Positions 26,282-35,977 of a stretch of DNA of 64,000 nt are shown here, in pieces (the first letter of the stretch is position 1; each line of letters opens with the position of its first letter). The stretch comes from Planctomycetota bacterium (GTDB taxonomy: Bacteria; Planctomycetota; Phycisphaerae; Phycisphaerales; UBA1924): the NCBI GenBank assembly GCA_020831805.1, contig JAFIFX010000012.1:26172-90171 (forward strand), in the 5' to 3' direction. A program made the position numbers and the translations under genes. Under the pieces are notes generated by a model that did not search any database, was not told where the DNA came from, and saw only the letters and a list, made by a program, of their open reading frames with translations.

Positions 26282-28198
26282 GTGACCCCACCCGAACCGA
26301 TCCTCGGCATCGACCTCGGCACCACCAACTCCCTCGTCGCCATCGCCGACGAGCGCGGCCCGCGTGTCCTGACCGGCGGCGACGCCGACCCCATCCTGCC
26401 CTCCGCCGTCCGCTACGACCCCGACGCCGTCACCGTCGGACGCACCGCGCTGGACGAGGCGCCCCTGCACCCGCGCACCACCGTCACCAGCGTCAAACGC
26501 CTGATGGGCCGCTCGCTCGAGGATGTCCGCCCCGATCTGGACTACCTGGCCTACGAGGTCGTCGAGGGCCCCAACAACACCGCCCGCGTCCGCCTGCCCG
26601 ACGGGCGCACGCTCACGCCCGAGCAGGTCTCCGCCGAGGTGCTCAAGGAACTCAAACGCCGCGCCGAGGCCGAACTCGGCCGGCCCGTCCGCAAGGCCGT
26701 GGTGACGGTCCCCGCCTATTTCGACGACGCCCAGCGACAGGCGACGCGCCACGCCGGGCGGATCGCGGGGCTGGAGGTGGTCCGCATCGTCAACGAGCCC
26801 ACCGCCGCGGCCCTCGCCTACGGCCTGGGCACGGAACGCGCCGCCGAGCGCAACGCCGGCCCGCGGACGGTCGCCGTCTACGACCTCGGCGGGGGCACCT
26901 TCGATGTCTCCATCCTGCGCCTGACCCCCGGGGGCGGGGGGGGCGGGGGCGGGCCGGACGCAACTGATTTCTTCCAGGTGCTGGCCACCGCGGGCGACAC
27001 CCGCCTGGGCGGCGACGACATCGACCACGCGATCGTGGCCCTGCTCGCTGGCGAGATCGGCCTGGAACTGGGCCGGGGCCCCGACGCGCTGGCCTCCCTG
27101 CCCCTGGAAACCCGGCGCGCCCTGCTCTCCTTCGCCCGGGCCGTCAAGCACCGGCTCTCCGACGCCGACGCCGCCCCGGTCGAGATCGACCTGGGCGATG
27201 GCCAGGTCTACCGGCGCACGCTGACCCGTGACGAGCTGGAAACCATCGCCGCCCCGCTGGTCGCACGCTCGCTCAAGGCCTGCGAGCGGGCCATGCGCGA
27301 CGCGTCGAGGGCCATGAAGGGCGAGCCGGTCGACACGGTCATCCTCGTCGGCGGGTCCACCCGGATCCCGCTGGTGCGCAGCAAGGTCGGCGCGTTCTTC
27401 GGGGTCGAGCCCTACGCCGCGCTCGACCCGGACCGGGTCGTCGCCCTGGGCGCGGCGGTCCAGGCCTCGATCCTCTCCGGGGCCCGCAAAGGCTCGCTGC
27501 TGCTCGATGTGATCCCGCTCTCGCTCGGCGTCGAGACCGTCGGCGGCGCGGTCGCCAAGCTCATCGTGCGCAACAGCCCCGTCCCGGCCCGGGCCATGGA
27601 ACGCTTCTCCACCAGCGTCGACGGGCAGACCAACGTCAAGCTCAACATCCTTCAGGGCGAGCGCGAGATGGCCCAGGACTGCCGCAGCCTGGGCGCCTTC
27701 GAACTCCGCGGCATCCCGCCCATGCCCGCGGGCATCCCCAAGCTGGAAGTCACCTTCCTGGTCGACGCCAACGGCGTGCTGAGCGTGTCGGCGGTCGAGC
27801 AACGCTCGGGCAAACGCGCCGGCATCCAGATCGTGCCCAACCACGGCCTGACCGAGGACGAGGTCGAACGCATGGAGGCCGAGAGCCTCACCCACGCACG
27901 CGATGACATGCAGCAGCACCGCGTCGTCGACCTGATCACCAACTCGAAACTGGACCTGAAGTGGATCGGCGAGCGGTTCGACCGCTACGCGGACCGGCTG
28001 GACGACGCCGAGCGGGCCGCGCTGGAATCGTCCATCGCCGCGCTGCGCGCCTTTGTCGAGCAGGCCGAGACCGACTGGCGGGCGGTCGACGCCAACGCCT
28101 TCTACCAGGCCAAGAACGAACTGGACCAGGCCAGCATCCGCCTGCAGGAGGTGGGCATTGCCGCGTCGCTCCGGGAAGACGCCGACCGGGGCGGGTAG
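26282..28198 (+). CDS. Hsp70-family chaperone (HscA/DnaK-like)
   Basis: This 638-aa protein has the Hsp70 ATPase motifs ILGIDLGTTNSLVAI near the N-terminus, VVTVPAYFDDAQRQATRHAG, RIVNEPTAAALAYGLG, VAVYDLGGGTFDVSIL and VILVGGSTRIPLVRSKV. The substrate domain has VIPLSLGVETVGG and an LNILQGER segment. A run of eight Gly follows LTPG at about residue 220. The C-terminal lid is short, as in HscA. The GTG at 26282 is preferred; the frame upstream reads through a repeat. No Fe-S assembly genes are adjacent, so HscA versus a secondary DnaK cannot be settled. Confidence 0.88.
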   Translation: MTPPEPILGIDLGTTNSLVAIADERGPRVLTGGDADPILPSAVRYDPDAVTVGRTALDEAPLHPRTTVTSVKRLMGRSLEDVRPDLDYLAYEVVEGPNNTARVRLPDGRTLTPEQVSAEVLKELKRRAEAELGRPVRKAVVTVPAYFDDAQRQATRHAGRIAGLEVVRIVNEPTAAALAYGLGTERAAERNAGPRTVAVYDLGGGTFDVSILRLTPGGGGGGGGPDATDFFQVLATAGDTRLGGDDIDHAIVALLAGEIGLELGRGPDALASLPLETRRALLSFARAVKHRLSDADAAPVEIDLGDGQVYRRTLTRDELETIAAPLVARSLKACERAMRDASRAMKGEPVDTVILVGGSTRIPLVRSKVGAFFGVEPYAALDPDRVVALGAAVQASILSGARKGSLLLDVIPLSLGVETVGGAVAKLIVRNSPVPARAMERFSTSVDGQTNVKLNILQGEREMAQDCRSLGAFELRGIPPMPAGIPKLEVTFLVDANGVLSVSAVEQRSGKRAGIQIVPNHGLTEDEVERMEAESLTHARDDMQQHRVVDLITNSKLDLKWIGERFDRYADRLDDAERAALESSIAALRAFVEQAETDWRAVDANAFYQAKNELDQASIRLQEVGIAASLREDADRGG

Positions 28199-28285
28199 GG
28201 ATCGTGCGGCCCGGACGGCAGGTATCGGACTTGGATCCCGTGCCGGCGGCCCCCACCGCGCGGGTTTCGGACCGATGCAGGTTCC

Positions 28286-29506
28286 ATGAAACCCGCGATC
28301 CTTCTGATGCTTGTGATCGCCTGGTCCGCCTCCGGCGCCTGGGCCAAAACCTACTATGTCAGCCCCGACGGGAACGACCAGCAACCGGGCGTTTCGCACG
28401 CGACGGCCTGGCGGACACTGTCCCACGCCATCAGCCGGGTCGGGCCGGGGGACACGATCTATGTCGGCGCCGGGCGATACCAGGGCCAGCTCTACATGAA
28501 TCGGTTCGCCGGGACCGAGGCCGCGCCGATCCGATTCATCGCCGACACGACCGGCGAACACCTTCGCAACGATGGCGGCGTGGTCGAGCTCGTGAATGGG
28601 TCCGGCCTGCTCTACATGAAGGACAGCCACCATGTCCACTTCATCGGTTTCCACATGGAAAGCAACTCCGGCACACTGGTGTACAACGACGGTTCGAACG
28701 GTCTTGTGTTTGAGGATTGCACCATCGTGTCCGGCGGCGGCGCGCTCCACGCGAACCGGGCCGACAACTGGGTCGTGCGCCGCTGCGACATCACCGCCAA
28801 CGGGCACGGTGTCTACGCCGCCAGCGCATCGATGACCCTGACGGACACCACCATCCGCGTGACCAACACATCGAACTCACCGCTGCACGGGGCGAACAAC
28901 TCGACGCTGTCCGCCGATCGGGTTACGCTGCTCGGCGGCGGCCATGTCGTGTATCTGGCTGGAGGCCGCCTGACACTGACCAACGCCGTGCTCGCCGGGG
29001 GGCGTCAGACCGCCATCCACGGGGCCAACTCACCGGCCGTGACACTGGTGCAATGCACCGTGTACGGTGTGGGCGGGGACGGGATCTACGCGGCGGGCGG
29101 GAGATGGACCATCCGCAACACCATCATCAGCAATCCCCGGCGGTACGCGTTCTTCCGAGCCAACAACGCGGCGTTCCATGAATCCCACGGGCTGTACCAC
29201 GGCTGGGGCCAGGCGTTGGCCTACGGGTTCACGCCCAGCGATCCGGTGCTGGAGGATCCGGGCTTCGTGAACGCGGGCGGTGGGGACTTCCGGCTCGCCG
29301 CGGGCTCCCCGGCGATCGACGCGGGGGCGGACATGTCGGCCCACACCACGGTCGACCGGCTGGGTCTCGCCCGCCCGCACGGCGCTGGGTGGGACATCGG
29401 CGCGTTCGAGTTCGCCAGCGAGGCGGGGCCCGAGGAGGACGATGGTCCTGGGGTCCGGCGCCGCGTGGTGCGCTGGCGGGAGGTCTCGCCGCTGGGCGAG
29501 CCGTAA
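28286..29506 (+). CDS. secreted right-handed beta-helix protein
   Basis: This 406-aa protein has a signal peptide (ILLMLVIAWSASGAWA) and begins with KTYYVSPDGNDQQPG, the usual start of pectate-lyase-like beta-helix proteins (DUF1565 region). Repeats such as LVFEDCTIVSGGGALHAN, VVRRCDITANGHGVY and LTLTNAVLAGG give the solenoid. It ends with the closing motif GSPAIDAGAD...DIGAFEF and an Arg-rich tail. Polysaccharide binding or cleavage is the family-level guess; catalytic residues are not evident. Confidence 0.85.
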   Translation: MKPAILLMLVIAWSASGAWAKTYYVSPDGNDQQPGVSHATAWRTLSHAISRVGPGDTIYVGAGRYQGQLYMNRFAGTEAAPIRFIADTTGEHLRNDGGVVELVNGSGLLYMKDSHHVHFIGFHMESNSGTLVYNDGSNGLVFEDCTIVSGGGALHANRADNWVVRRCDITANGHGVYAASASMTLTDTTIRVTNTSNSPLHGANNSTLSADRVTLLGGGHVVYLAGGRLTLTNAVLAGGRQTAIHGANSPAVTLVQCTVYGVGGDGIYAAGGRWTIRNTIISNPRRYAFFRANNAAFHESHGLYHGWGQALAYGFTPSDPVLEDPGFVNAGGGDFRLAAGSPAIDAGADMSAHTTVDRLGLARPHGAGWDIGAFEFASEAGPEEDDGPGVRRRVVRWREVSPLGEP

Positions 29507-29516
29507 GCCCGCGGGC

Positions 29517-30617
29517 TCACCGCTGCATGTCGAGCAGGACCTTGATGCCTTCGCCGGAGATCATGGTCTCGAAGGCCTTCTCGTACTCGGCCATGGGGAA
29601 CTGGTGGGTGACGATGTCGCCCAGTTCCAGGCGGCCGGAGAGGAGCAGCTTCTCCATCTGGTACCAGGTGTCCCACATCTTCCGTCCGTTGATGCCCAGG
29701 ACAGTGCAGCCCTTGAAGATGATGTGGCTGTTGAAGTCGAAGGTGACCTGCTTGGCGGGCAGGCCGAGCAGGGCGGCGGTGCCGCCGTTGCGCAGGGCGC
29801 GGAAGCCCTGGTCCATCGCGCTGGGGGCGCCGGACATCTCCAGCAGCACATCGACGCCCTCGTAGGTCTCCTTGCGGACGCGTTTGACGAACGAGTCGTC
29901 GCGGGCGTCGAAGGCCTCGGCGGCGCCGAGCTTGCGGGCCAGTTCCAGGCGGGGCGGGTTGACATCGGTGCAGTAGATCCGTGCGGCGCCCGCGGCCCGG
30001 GCGACCGTGACGGCCATCAGGCCGATGATGCCCACCCCCGAGATCAGCACCGTCTTGGCGGACACGCCCGCGGCCATGACGGTGTGCACGGCGTTGCCCA
30101 GCGGGTCCATGATGGCGGCGTGCTCGTCGGGGATGTCCTTGTGGATCGGCCAGACATTCGACTCGGGCACCACGATGTGGTCGGCGAAGCAGCCGTCGCG
30201 GTCGATGCCGAAGATGGTGGTGTCGCTGGCGATGTGGGCGTTGCCGGTGCGGCTGTTGTAGTCCGCGCCCGAGGTCAGGTGGCCCTCGGCGGAAACACGC
30301 TGGCCGGGCTGCCACTGGGTGACGGCCGAGCCGACCTTGTCGATGACGCCCACGAACTCGTGCCCGGTGATGATGCCGACCGGGACACGGGAGGCGGACC
30401 AGTCATCCCATTCCCAGATGTGCCGGTCGGTGCCGCAGATGCCGGCCTTGCGGACCTTGATGCGGACATCGCGGGGGCCGGGCTCGGGTACGGGGCGGTC
30501 GTCGACGAGGCGGAGACCGGGGCCGGCGTGGTGCTTGATCAGGCCCCGCATGGTGCCGCCGGCGGGGCTGGCGGTCCCGGCGGCGGCGGGCTGGTCGGCT
30601 GGGGGGGCGCTGGGCAT
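29517..30617 (-). CDS. tdh: L-threonine 3-dehydrogenase-like alcohol dehydrogenase lacking the structural zinc site
   Basis: This 366-aa medium-chain dehydrogenase aligns throughout with Tdh: KAGICGTDRHIWEWDDW (catalytic zinc Cys), GHEFVGVI, MDPLGNAVHTV, ISGVGIIGLMAVTVA (NAD site), LEMSGAP, and the C-terminal FETMISGEGIKVLLD. Tdh oxidises threonine to 2-amino-3-oxobutyrate. The four cysteines of the structural zinc lobe are replaced: the E. coli pattern CGHCRNC reads SGADYNS and the fourth Cys is Ala. The ATG at 30617 is chosen for GGAG five bases upstream; an ATG 22 codons later is nearer the usual length. The kbl partner is not in view. Confidence 0.85.
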   Translation of the reverse strand: MPSAPPADQPAAAGTASPAGGTMRGLIKHHAGPGLRLVDDRPVPEPGPRDVRIKVRKAGICGTDRHIWEWDDWSASRVPVGIITGHEFVGVIDKVGSAVTQWQPGQRVSAEGHLTSGADYNSRTGNAHIASDTTIFGIDRDGCFADHIVVPESNVWPIHKDIPDEHAAIMDPLGNAVHTVMAAGVSAKTVLISGVGIIGLMAVTVARAAGAARIYCTDVNPPRLELARKLGAAEAFDARDDSFVKRVRKETYEGVDVLLEMSGAPSAMDQGFRALRNGGTAALLGLPAKQVTFDFNSHIIFKGCTVLGINGRKMWDTWYQMEKLLLSGRLELGDIVTHQFPMAEYEKAFETMISGEGIKVLLDMQR

Positions 30618-30869
30618 CGTGGCTCCGATCGGACGGGGTCCGGGGCTGCGGCCCGATTTGGGGGGTCGGACCGGTTGGATTGCAAGCCGCGCGGGTGGGG
30701 CTGCGTTCATATTGTGGATTGGTCGGGCGGGCCGATCAACAGTCCGGCCCGGTCCGTACCAATGATGGTCGCATGAGGCCCGGATCGGGCGCATGATGTA
30801 TCACTGCACCCCGGGGCGGCGTGGAGCCGTCCGGATATCGTCCCGGTCGCCCTGGAGCCGTCAGACCCG

Positions 30870-32072
30870 ATGAGCCGAGCCGCCGCCACAACCGGATCCT
30901 TCGTGTACCTGGCCAACAAGTCCGGCGGAGGGCGTGCTGTCGGCATCCGGCGGGCGCGGTCCGAGCGGGCGCTGGCCGAGGCCCTGCGGCGGGAGCGGCA
31001 GGTGCTGCAGCGGACCTGGAAACTGCCCGTCTCATCCGGGAAGGACAGTTTTTTTAACTTATCGGACCAAGAAGCCCTGAATACCCAGCTCGCCACGCTG
31101 CTCTCCCGCGGCGTCCCGCTGGTCGACGCCCTTGAGGTGGCCTCGACGGTGGTGTCGAACAAGTCGGCGGACCGGGTGCTGCGGATGCGCGATGCGGTGG
31201 CCTCGGGCAAGTCGTTCGCCGAGGCCTGCGAGCAGGTTGGGGCGTTCGACGAGGTGGCGATCGCGGTGTACCGGGCGGGCGAGCGGACGGGCGACCTGGC
31301 CGGGGCCTCGTCCCAACTGGGAGAAAACGCCCAACGGATCCGTGCGGTGGCGGGCAAGGCCATCACGATGCTGATCTACCCGATCGTGGTGCTGAGCATC
31401 GCGGCGGGGGCGGTGCTGATGCTGCTGACGGTGGTGGTGCCCATGATCGGCAACGCCATGATCACGGCGGGGGTGGACCTGCCCTTGTTCACGCGGATCG
31501 TGCTGGCGATCGGGCTATTCATCCGCGGTAACGCGCTGATCCTGCTGGCGGTTCTGGCGGTGGCGCTGGTGCTGGCGGTGGCGATGCGTTCGGCGATCGC
31601 GGCGGGGGCGATGGGCCTGGTCCGCCGGCTGCCGGGGGTCAAGGCGGTGATCAAGCACCAGGAGCTGGCGCGGTTCTTCTCGGTGATGGGGGCGATGACG
31701 CGCTCGGGCATCCCGCTGGCGGACGCGCTGGCGGTGAGCACGAAGGCGATCGGCGACAAGGCGATGGCGCGGGACCTGACGCGGCTGCGGTCGCGGCTGG
31801 TGGAGGGCGGGGTGTTCCGCACGCTGGTCGAGCGGGTGGACAGCCTGCCGCAGGCGACGCGCCGGCTGCTGATCGCGGCGGACCAGGGGGGTGAGCTTGA
31901 TTCGGCGTTCAACGCGCTGGCCAAGGACCATGCGCACGAAGTGGATACGCGGACGGGCCGGCTGATGGCCGTGCTCGAGCCGCTGCTGATCGTGATCCTG
32001 TTCGCGATCATCGGCGTGGTGATCGTGTCGGTGATGCTGCCGATGTTCACGGTGACCAGCCAGGCGCTTTAG
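30870..32072 (+). CDS. gspF: type II secretion/type IV pilus inner-membrane protein GspF
   Basis: This 400-aa polytopic platform protein has the two T2SSF domains (about residues 66-190 and 270-395), marked by LNTQLATLLSRGVPLVDALEV and LARFFSVMGAMTRSGIPLADALAV. The membrane helices include MLIYPIVVLSIAAGAVLML and LLIVILFAIIGVVIVSVMLP. It anchors the assembly ATPase and pseudopilus growth. It opens an operon of pseudopilin and GspL/M-like genes. Confidence 0.93.
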   Translation: MSRAAATTGSFVYLANKSGGGRAVGIRRARSERALAEALRRERQVLQRTWKLPVSSGKDSFFNLSDQEALNTQLATLLSRGVPLVDALEVASTVVSNKSADRVLRMRDAVASGKSFAEACEQVGAFDEVAIAVYRAGERTGDLAGASSQLGENAQRIRAVAGKAITMLIYPIVVLSIAAGAVLMLLTVVVPMIGNAMITAGVDLPLFTRIVLAIGLFIRGNALILLAVLAVALVLAVAMRSAIAAGAMGLVRRLPGVKAVIKHQELARFFSVMGAMTRSGIPLADALAVSTKAIGDKAMARDLTRLRSRLVEGGVFRTLVERVDSLPQATRRLLIAADQGGELDSAFNALAKDHAHEVDTRTGRLMAVLEPLLIVILFAIIGVVIVSVMLPMFTVTSQAL

Positions 32073-32127
32073 AGGGCACAAGAACCGAGCGCCGGGCGAC
32101 CCGGCGGGATGATCCAAGGAGATAGCG

Positions 32128-32535
32128 ATGACCTTCCGTACCCGACGACACACGGCCCGCCCGGCGTTCTCGCTGATCGAGATCGTGGCGGTGATCCTGC
32201 TGATCGGCATCCTGGCCGCGGGGGCGGCGGTGGCCGTGCTGCCGCAGGTGGCCCGGGCGCGTGTGAACGCGACGAAGAACTCGATGCAGACGATCCGGAC
32301 ACAGATCAACAGCTACATGGTCGAGCACTCCGCGCCGCCCAGCTCGCTGCAGGTGCTGGTCGGACCGTATCTGGAGCCGGGTTCGGACGTGGACGCGTGG
32401 GGCACGCCCTATTACTACCGCGTGACCGCGAGCGGGGACCGGCCGTACGAGCTGATCAGCGCCGGGCCGGACCGGGACTTCTCTACACCGGAAGACAACA
32501 TCAATGTCTGGGACCTGACCAGCGGATCGAACTGA
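32128..32535 (+). CDS. gspG: major pseudopilin GspG
   Basis: This 135-aa prepilin has a basic leader ending in PAFSLIEIVAVILLIGILAA (class III signal, cleavage before F with Glu at +5). The C-terminal half has the GspG core: TKNSMQTIRTQINSYMVEH, LVGPYLEPGSDVDAWGTPYYY, and SAGPDRDFSTPEDNI, which includes the calcium-site region. AAGGAGA precedes the ATG. It forms the pseudopilus body with the minor pseudopilins that follow. Confidence 0.93.
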   Translation: MTFRTRRHTARPAFSLIEIVAVILLIGILAAGAAVAVLPQVARARVNATKNSMQTIRTQINSYMVEHSAPPSSLQVLVGPYLEPGSDVDAWGTPYYYRVTASGDRPYELISAGPDRDFSTPEDNINVWDLTSGSN

Positions 32536-32539
32536 CCGG

Positions 32540-33133
32540 ATGACCGCGCGGAGCCCCCATCTCGCACGCCGCATGCTGCGCCGCAAGGCGCGGGGCGTGA
32601 CCTTCGTCGAGTCGGTGCTCGGGGTGGTGCTGCTGGGGCTGGTCACGGCGTCGCTGGCCGGCGCGGTGGCGTTCATGCGCAACAACCAGGCCCGGCTTGA
32701 GCAGCGCCTCGGCGCGGCCGAGCTGGCCAACCGGCTGATCCTCCAGTTCATCGACGACGACGAGTCCCTGCCCAGCCGGGCGCTGCCGATCGAGTACGGC
32801 GACCGGCTCTTCCGCTGGTCGATGGACCAGCAGCGCGTGCGCTTCAACACGCGCACCAGCGGCACCGGCGGCGGGAACGAGGGCATCGGCGGGGGCGTGT
32901 CGCTCGACCGCATCCAGCTCGTCACCGTCCGCGTGTGGCTCGCGCCCGAGTCCGGCGGCACGCGGGACTTCAACCCCGAGACGCCCAACGCGGTCATCAC
33001 CCGCCTGATCGACCCGCTGGCCTTCTCGAACCCGGATTCGCTCCAGACGCTCATCGAGTCCCCCGGCGGGATCGAGCGGCTGATGAACCGCCTGATGGAG
33101 CTGGAAGCGGGCACCGGGGGAGGATCGCGATGA
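32540..33133 (+). CDS. minor pseudopilin, GspI-like
   Basis: This 197-aa protein carries a prepilin signal GVTFVESVLGVVLLGLVTASL with Glu at the +5 position and a short basic leader. The C-terminal part (DRIQLVTVRVWLAPE) is beta-rich. The assignment as GspI-like rests on its order between G- and J-like genes and its size. Its stop overlaps the next start (ATGA). Confidence 0.8.
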   Translation: MTARSPHLARRMLRRKARGVTFVESVLGVVLLGLVTASLAGAVAFMRNNQARLEQRLGAAELANRLILQFIDDDESLPSRALPIEYGDRLFRWSMDQQRVRFNTRTSGTGGGNEGIGGGVSLDRIQLVTVRVWLAPESGGTRDFNPETPNAVITRLIDPLAFSNPDSLQTLIESPGGIERLMNRLMELEAGTGGGSR

Positions 33134-34194
33134 ACCGGGTACGACGCGGCTTTACGCTGATCGAGACGGTGCTGGCGGCGGTCGTCGGGGCCATGGTCCT
33201 GCTGGGCTGCGTCTCGGTGTTCATGGCGACCAACCGCGCCGAGCGGGCGTTCGGGCAGCGGTACGAGCGCACCAGCGAGATGTGGACCACCCAGCTCGCG
33301 TTCCGACGCAGCTTCATGCAGCTGCTGATGGAAGAGCAGCCGCAGACCGCCCAAGCGGCCCAGGCCGCCGAAGATCAGGACCTCTACCCGCGGGTCCTGC
33401 TGACGCGCGACGCGGCGATGCCGGCGGATGCGGCCCAGCTCTACGGCTGGCACCCGCAGCGGCTGGAGATCACCGTGGCACGCTCGCCGGTGCCCTCGAT
33501 CCTCGGGTCGCAGCTCGGCTCGTGGCTCGTCGAGGCGGACCGGGCCAACTCACTGGACTTCACCTCGTCGGACCTGTCGTCGGGCGCGATCCGCGGCGTG
33601 TTCGAGCTGCGTCCGAGCGGGACGCGCGAGCTGCTGATGGCCGAGCTGGGTCTGGCCGATCCGGACCCGCGCCTGCGGCGCCGGATGGAGACCGATCCGC
33701 CACGCGGGTGGACGCTGTGGTGGCGTCCGATGCTGAGCACCGAGCTGGCCGAGCTGGACGCGGGCTTCGGGCCGCGGGCCGATACCGCGGGCTCGCCCGA
33801 AGAGATGCGCCGGCGGCTCGCGGGCGCGATCAGGCTGCTGGGCGGGATCGATGTGATGACCTGGGAGGTGTACAAGGGCGGGCAGATGGTCCGCGACTAC
33901 GCCGCGAGGACCATCCCGGACCTGCCCGCGTTCATCCAGCTCGAGGTGCTGCTGCTCAACGGGCAGTACGCCAGTTGGATGTTCGAGATCGGCTGGACCG
34001 CGGGCGAGGACCCGATCCCGGCCGGCTCGGGGCCCGGCGCGGGCGACGATCCCGACGCGCCAGGGCCCGGCGGACCCGGCGGGCCGGCCGGACCGGGTGG
34101 CCCCGGCGGTCCGGGCGCACCCGGACGGCCCGGCGGGCGTCAGCCGCCCGGCAACGCCTTTGATGTCGGCGGCGCGAGGAGGTCGGATCGGTGA
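33130..34194 (+). CDS. minor pseudopilin, GspJ-like, with collagen-like tail
   Basis: This 354-aa protein has the prepilin signal RGFTLIETVLAAVVGAMVLL (Glu at +5). A globular domain follows (about residues 40-290) with IQLEVLLLNGQYASWMFEIGW near its end. The final about 60 residues are Gly/Pro repeats of the type GPGGPGGPAGPGG, then a short basic end. Collagen-like tails are not usual in minor pseudopilins. The position after a GspI-like gene suggests GspJ. Start and stop overlap the neighbouring genes. Confidence 0.8.
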   Translation: MNRVRRGFTLIETVLAAVVGAMVLLGCVSVFMATNRAERAFGQRYERTSEMWTTQLAFRRSFMQLLMEEQPQTAQAAQAAEDQDLYPRVLLTRDAAMPADAAQLYGWHPQRLEITVARSPVPSILGSQLGSWLVEADRANSLDFTSSDLSSGAIRGVFELRPSGTRELLMAELGLADPDPRLRRRMETDPPRGWTLWWRPMLSTELAELDAGFGPRADTAGSPEEMRRRLAGAIRLLGGIDVMTWEVYKGGQMVRDYAARTIPDLPAFIQLEVLLLNGQYASWMFEIGWTAGEDPIPAGSGPGAGDDPDAPGPGGPGGPAGPGGPGGPGAPGRPGGRQPPGNAFDVGGARRSDR

Positions 34195-35075
34195 TGCCCC
34201 GCCACGCCATCCTGAACACCCCGGCCCGCCGGCGCGCGTTCGTCATGCCGATGGTGCTGCTCGCACTGATGGTGGTCGGGCTGGGCATCGGCGTGTCGCT
34301 GACGCGCTTCGCAGCGGAGACGCGGGTGGTGTCGCGCCAGATCCGCGCGTACCACGAGCACCACTCGGGCATGGGCCTGCAGGAAGCGATCGGCGCGTGG
34401 CTCAAGCAGCAGACCGGACGCGCGATCCCGGACATCATCGACCCGGCCACCGGCCACGCGATGGACATCGAGCTGGCCGACGGGTCGGTCGTGTCGGTGT
34501 ACCTGCGTGACGGCCAGGGCACGGTGCTGGGCGATCTCTCGGCGGTGCAGCCGGCGCAGCTCGACGAGGCGGCCCGGGTGCTGCGGGGGCTGATGACCAC
34601 GACCCGCCAGGACGAGTTCGCCCGCCTGACCCGCTCGGTCGGCCCCCCGGCCGTCTCGGTCAACGGGGCTTCCGACGAGGTGATCCGGGCCGTGGCCAGC
34701 GCGGTGGCCGGCGATCAGGGCGACGCGTTCGCCCACGAAATCCTCCGCGCCCGCGCCCGGGCCGGGCAGGTGACGCGCCAGGACATCACCACGGCCGTGG
34801 GCAACGCGGGGCTGACCAACGAGCAGCGGGTGGCCGCCCTGCGGATGCTGGCCACGGATATCGAGTTGTGGGCGATCGTGGTCGAGCTTCGGGGCGGCCG
34901 CGGGATGGACCGGGGCAGGGTGATCTCCCGGTACGGGGGGCTGGCCCGGCTGCGGGTCGGTTCGACCCGGCGGGGCGGGGCGGGCAATGCGACCGACTTT
35001 GGTACGTTCCTCACCTGGCGGGAGTTGAGCACCGAGGCGGGCGATATCGGGCTGCACGATCTTGACGACCGGTAA
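34191..35075 (+). CDS. minor pseudopilin, GspK-like
   Basis: This 294-aa protein begins GTG-ATG after AGGAGG; either codon may be the start. The N-terminal helix RAFVMPMVLLALMVVGLGIGV lacks a clear Glu+5 prepilin site, as in GspK. A helix-rich globular region follows, with VNGASDEVIRAVASAVAG and similar stretches like the SAM-like domain of GspK. It is expected to cap the pseudopilus tip with I- and J-like subunits. Confidence 0.75.
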   Translation: MMPRHAILNTPARRRAFVMPMVLLALMVVGLGIGVSLTRFAAETRVVSRQIRAYHEHHSGMGLQEAIGAWLKQQTGRAIPDIIDPATGHAMDIELADGSVVSVYLRDGQGTVLGDLSAVQPAQLDEAARVLRGLMTTTRQDEFARLTRSVGPPAVSVNGASDEVIRAVASAVAGDQGDAFAHEILRARARAGQVTRQDITTAVGNAGLTNEQRVAALRMLATDIELWAIVVELRGGRGMDRGRVISRYGGLARLRVGSTRRGGAGNATDFGTFLTWRELSTEAGDIGLHDLDDR

Positions 35076-35102
35076 TGCGTAAACTCCTGGGAGGACGCGA
35101 CC

Positions 35103-35930
35103 ATGAGCCAGACACTCTCCAGAAATGCCGCCGCTCGCACCACCCAGCTGACCCGGGCCGCCGCGGTCGTTTTCGGGGTCGGGGCGGTCGCTCTGGGCCT
35201 GTCCGGGCTGCCCGATCGGGCCGAGCCGGCATCGCCCGGCGCGCACGGCGTGCCCCCTGGCATGCCCGAACCGAGCCGTCCCTCGGCCGCCCGCCCGGCG
35301 GAAACCGAGTGGGCATCGGTGGACTCGGCCGGCCTGGCCGCCCGGCTCGCGCTGGTCAGCAACGCCCCCAAGATCCAGCGGGCCGAGGAGCCGGTCAGCT
35401 TCCAGGAGCCGCCCGAGCCGGCGGACCGCCAGGATGAACGCGTGCAGGATGGCATCGCCGACCGCGTGCGGTACCTTGGCATGGTTCGCTTCGGCGAGGA
35501 ACGCGGCGCGCTGCTGCGGGTGGACGGTCGCCAGCGGATCGTCCGGGAAGGGCACAGCATTCACCCGCCCGCCGACAGCCCCGGCATGGCCACGCTGACC
35601 ATCGAGCGGATCTCGGCCGGGACGGTGGTGATCGGCGACGGCGACGGTCGCGCCCCGGTCGGTCTGGAACGCCGGCGCGGTCCCTCGGTGACGATGGCCG
35701 ACGGCGGGATCATCAACCGGACCGAGGAAGTGGACGAGGTCAGCGCCGAAGCCAACCCGCGCAACCTGCCCCAGCGCGAGCTGGACCGGCGTCAACGCAT
35801 GATCGAACGCCAGCGCTCCGGCGAGCTGGGCAACAACACCCGCAGCGCCGTGCAGCGTCCGCCGGTCAACCGGACCTTCAACATGCGCGACGCGCGCCCG
35901 AACACGCAGCGTGAGGACCAGGACCGCTGA
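35103..35930 (+). CDS. GspC/PilP-like periplasmic component
   Basis: This 275-aa protein has an N-terminal membrane helix (RAAAVVFGVGAVALGLSGL), a Pro-rich linker, and an HR-like beta domain (VRYLGMVRFGEERGALLRVDG, REGHSIHPP, LTIERISAGTVVIGD). This resembles the homology region of GspC/PilP that contacts the secretin. The C-terminus is polar with NxR-rich repeats. GGGAGG precedes the ATG. The name follows from position and domain layout. Confidence 0.65.
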   Translation: MSQTLSRNAAARTTQLTRAAAVVFGVGAVALGLSGLPDRAEPASPGAHGVPPGMPEPSRPSAARPAETEWASVDSAGLAARLALVSNAPKIQRAEEPVSFQEPPEPADRQDERVQDGIADRVRYLGMVRFGEERGALLRVDGRQRIVREGHSIHPPADSPGMATLTIERISAGTVVIGDGDGRAPVGLERRRGPSVTMADGGIINRTEEVDEVSAEANPRNLPQRELDRRQRMIERQRSGELGNNTRSAVQRPPVNRTFNMRDARPNTQREDQDR

Positions 35931-35977
35931 TCCCCACCTCCACCCGCCGAACCACCCGCGCCTTCCCGTGAGCCACC

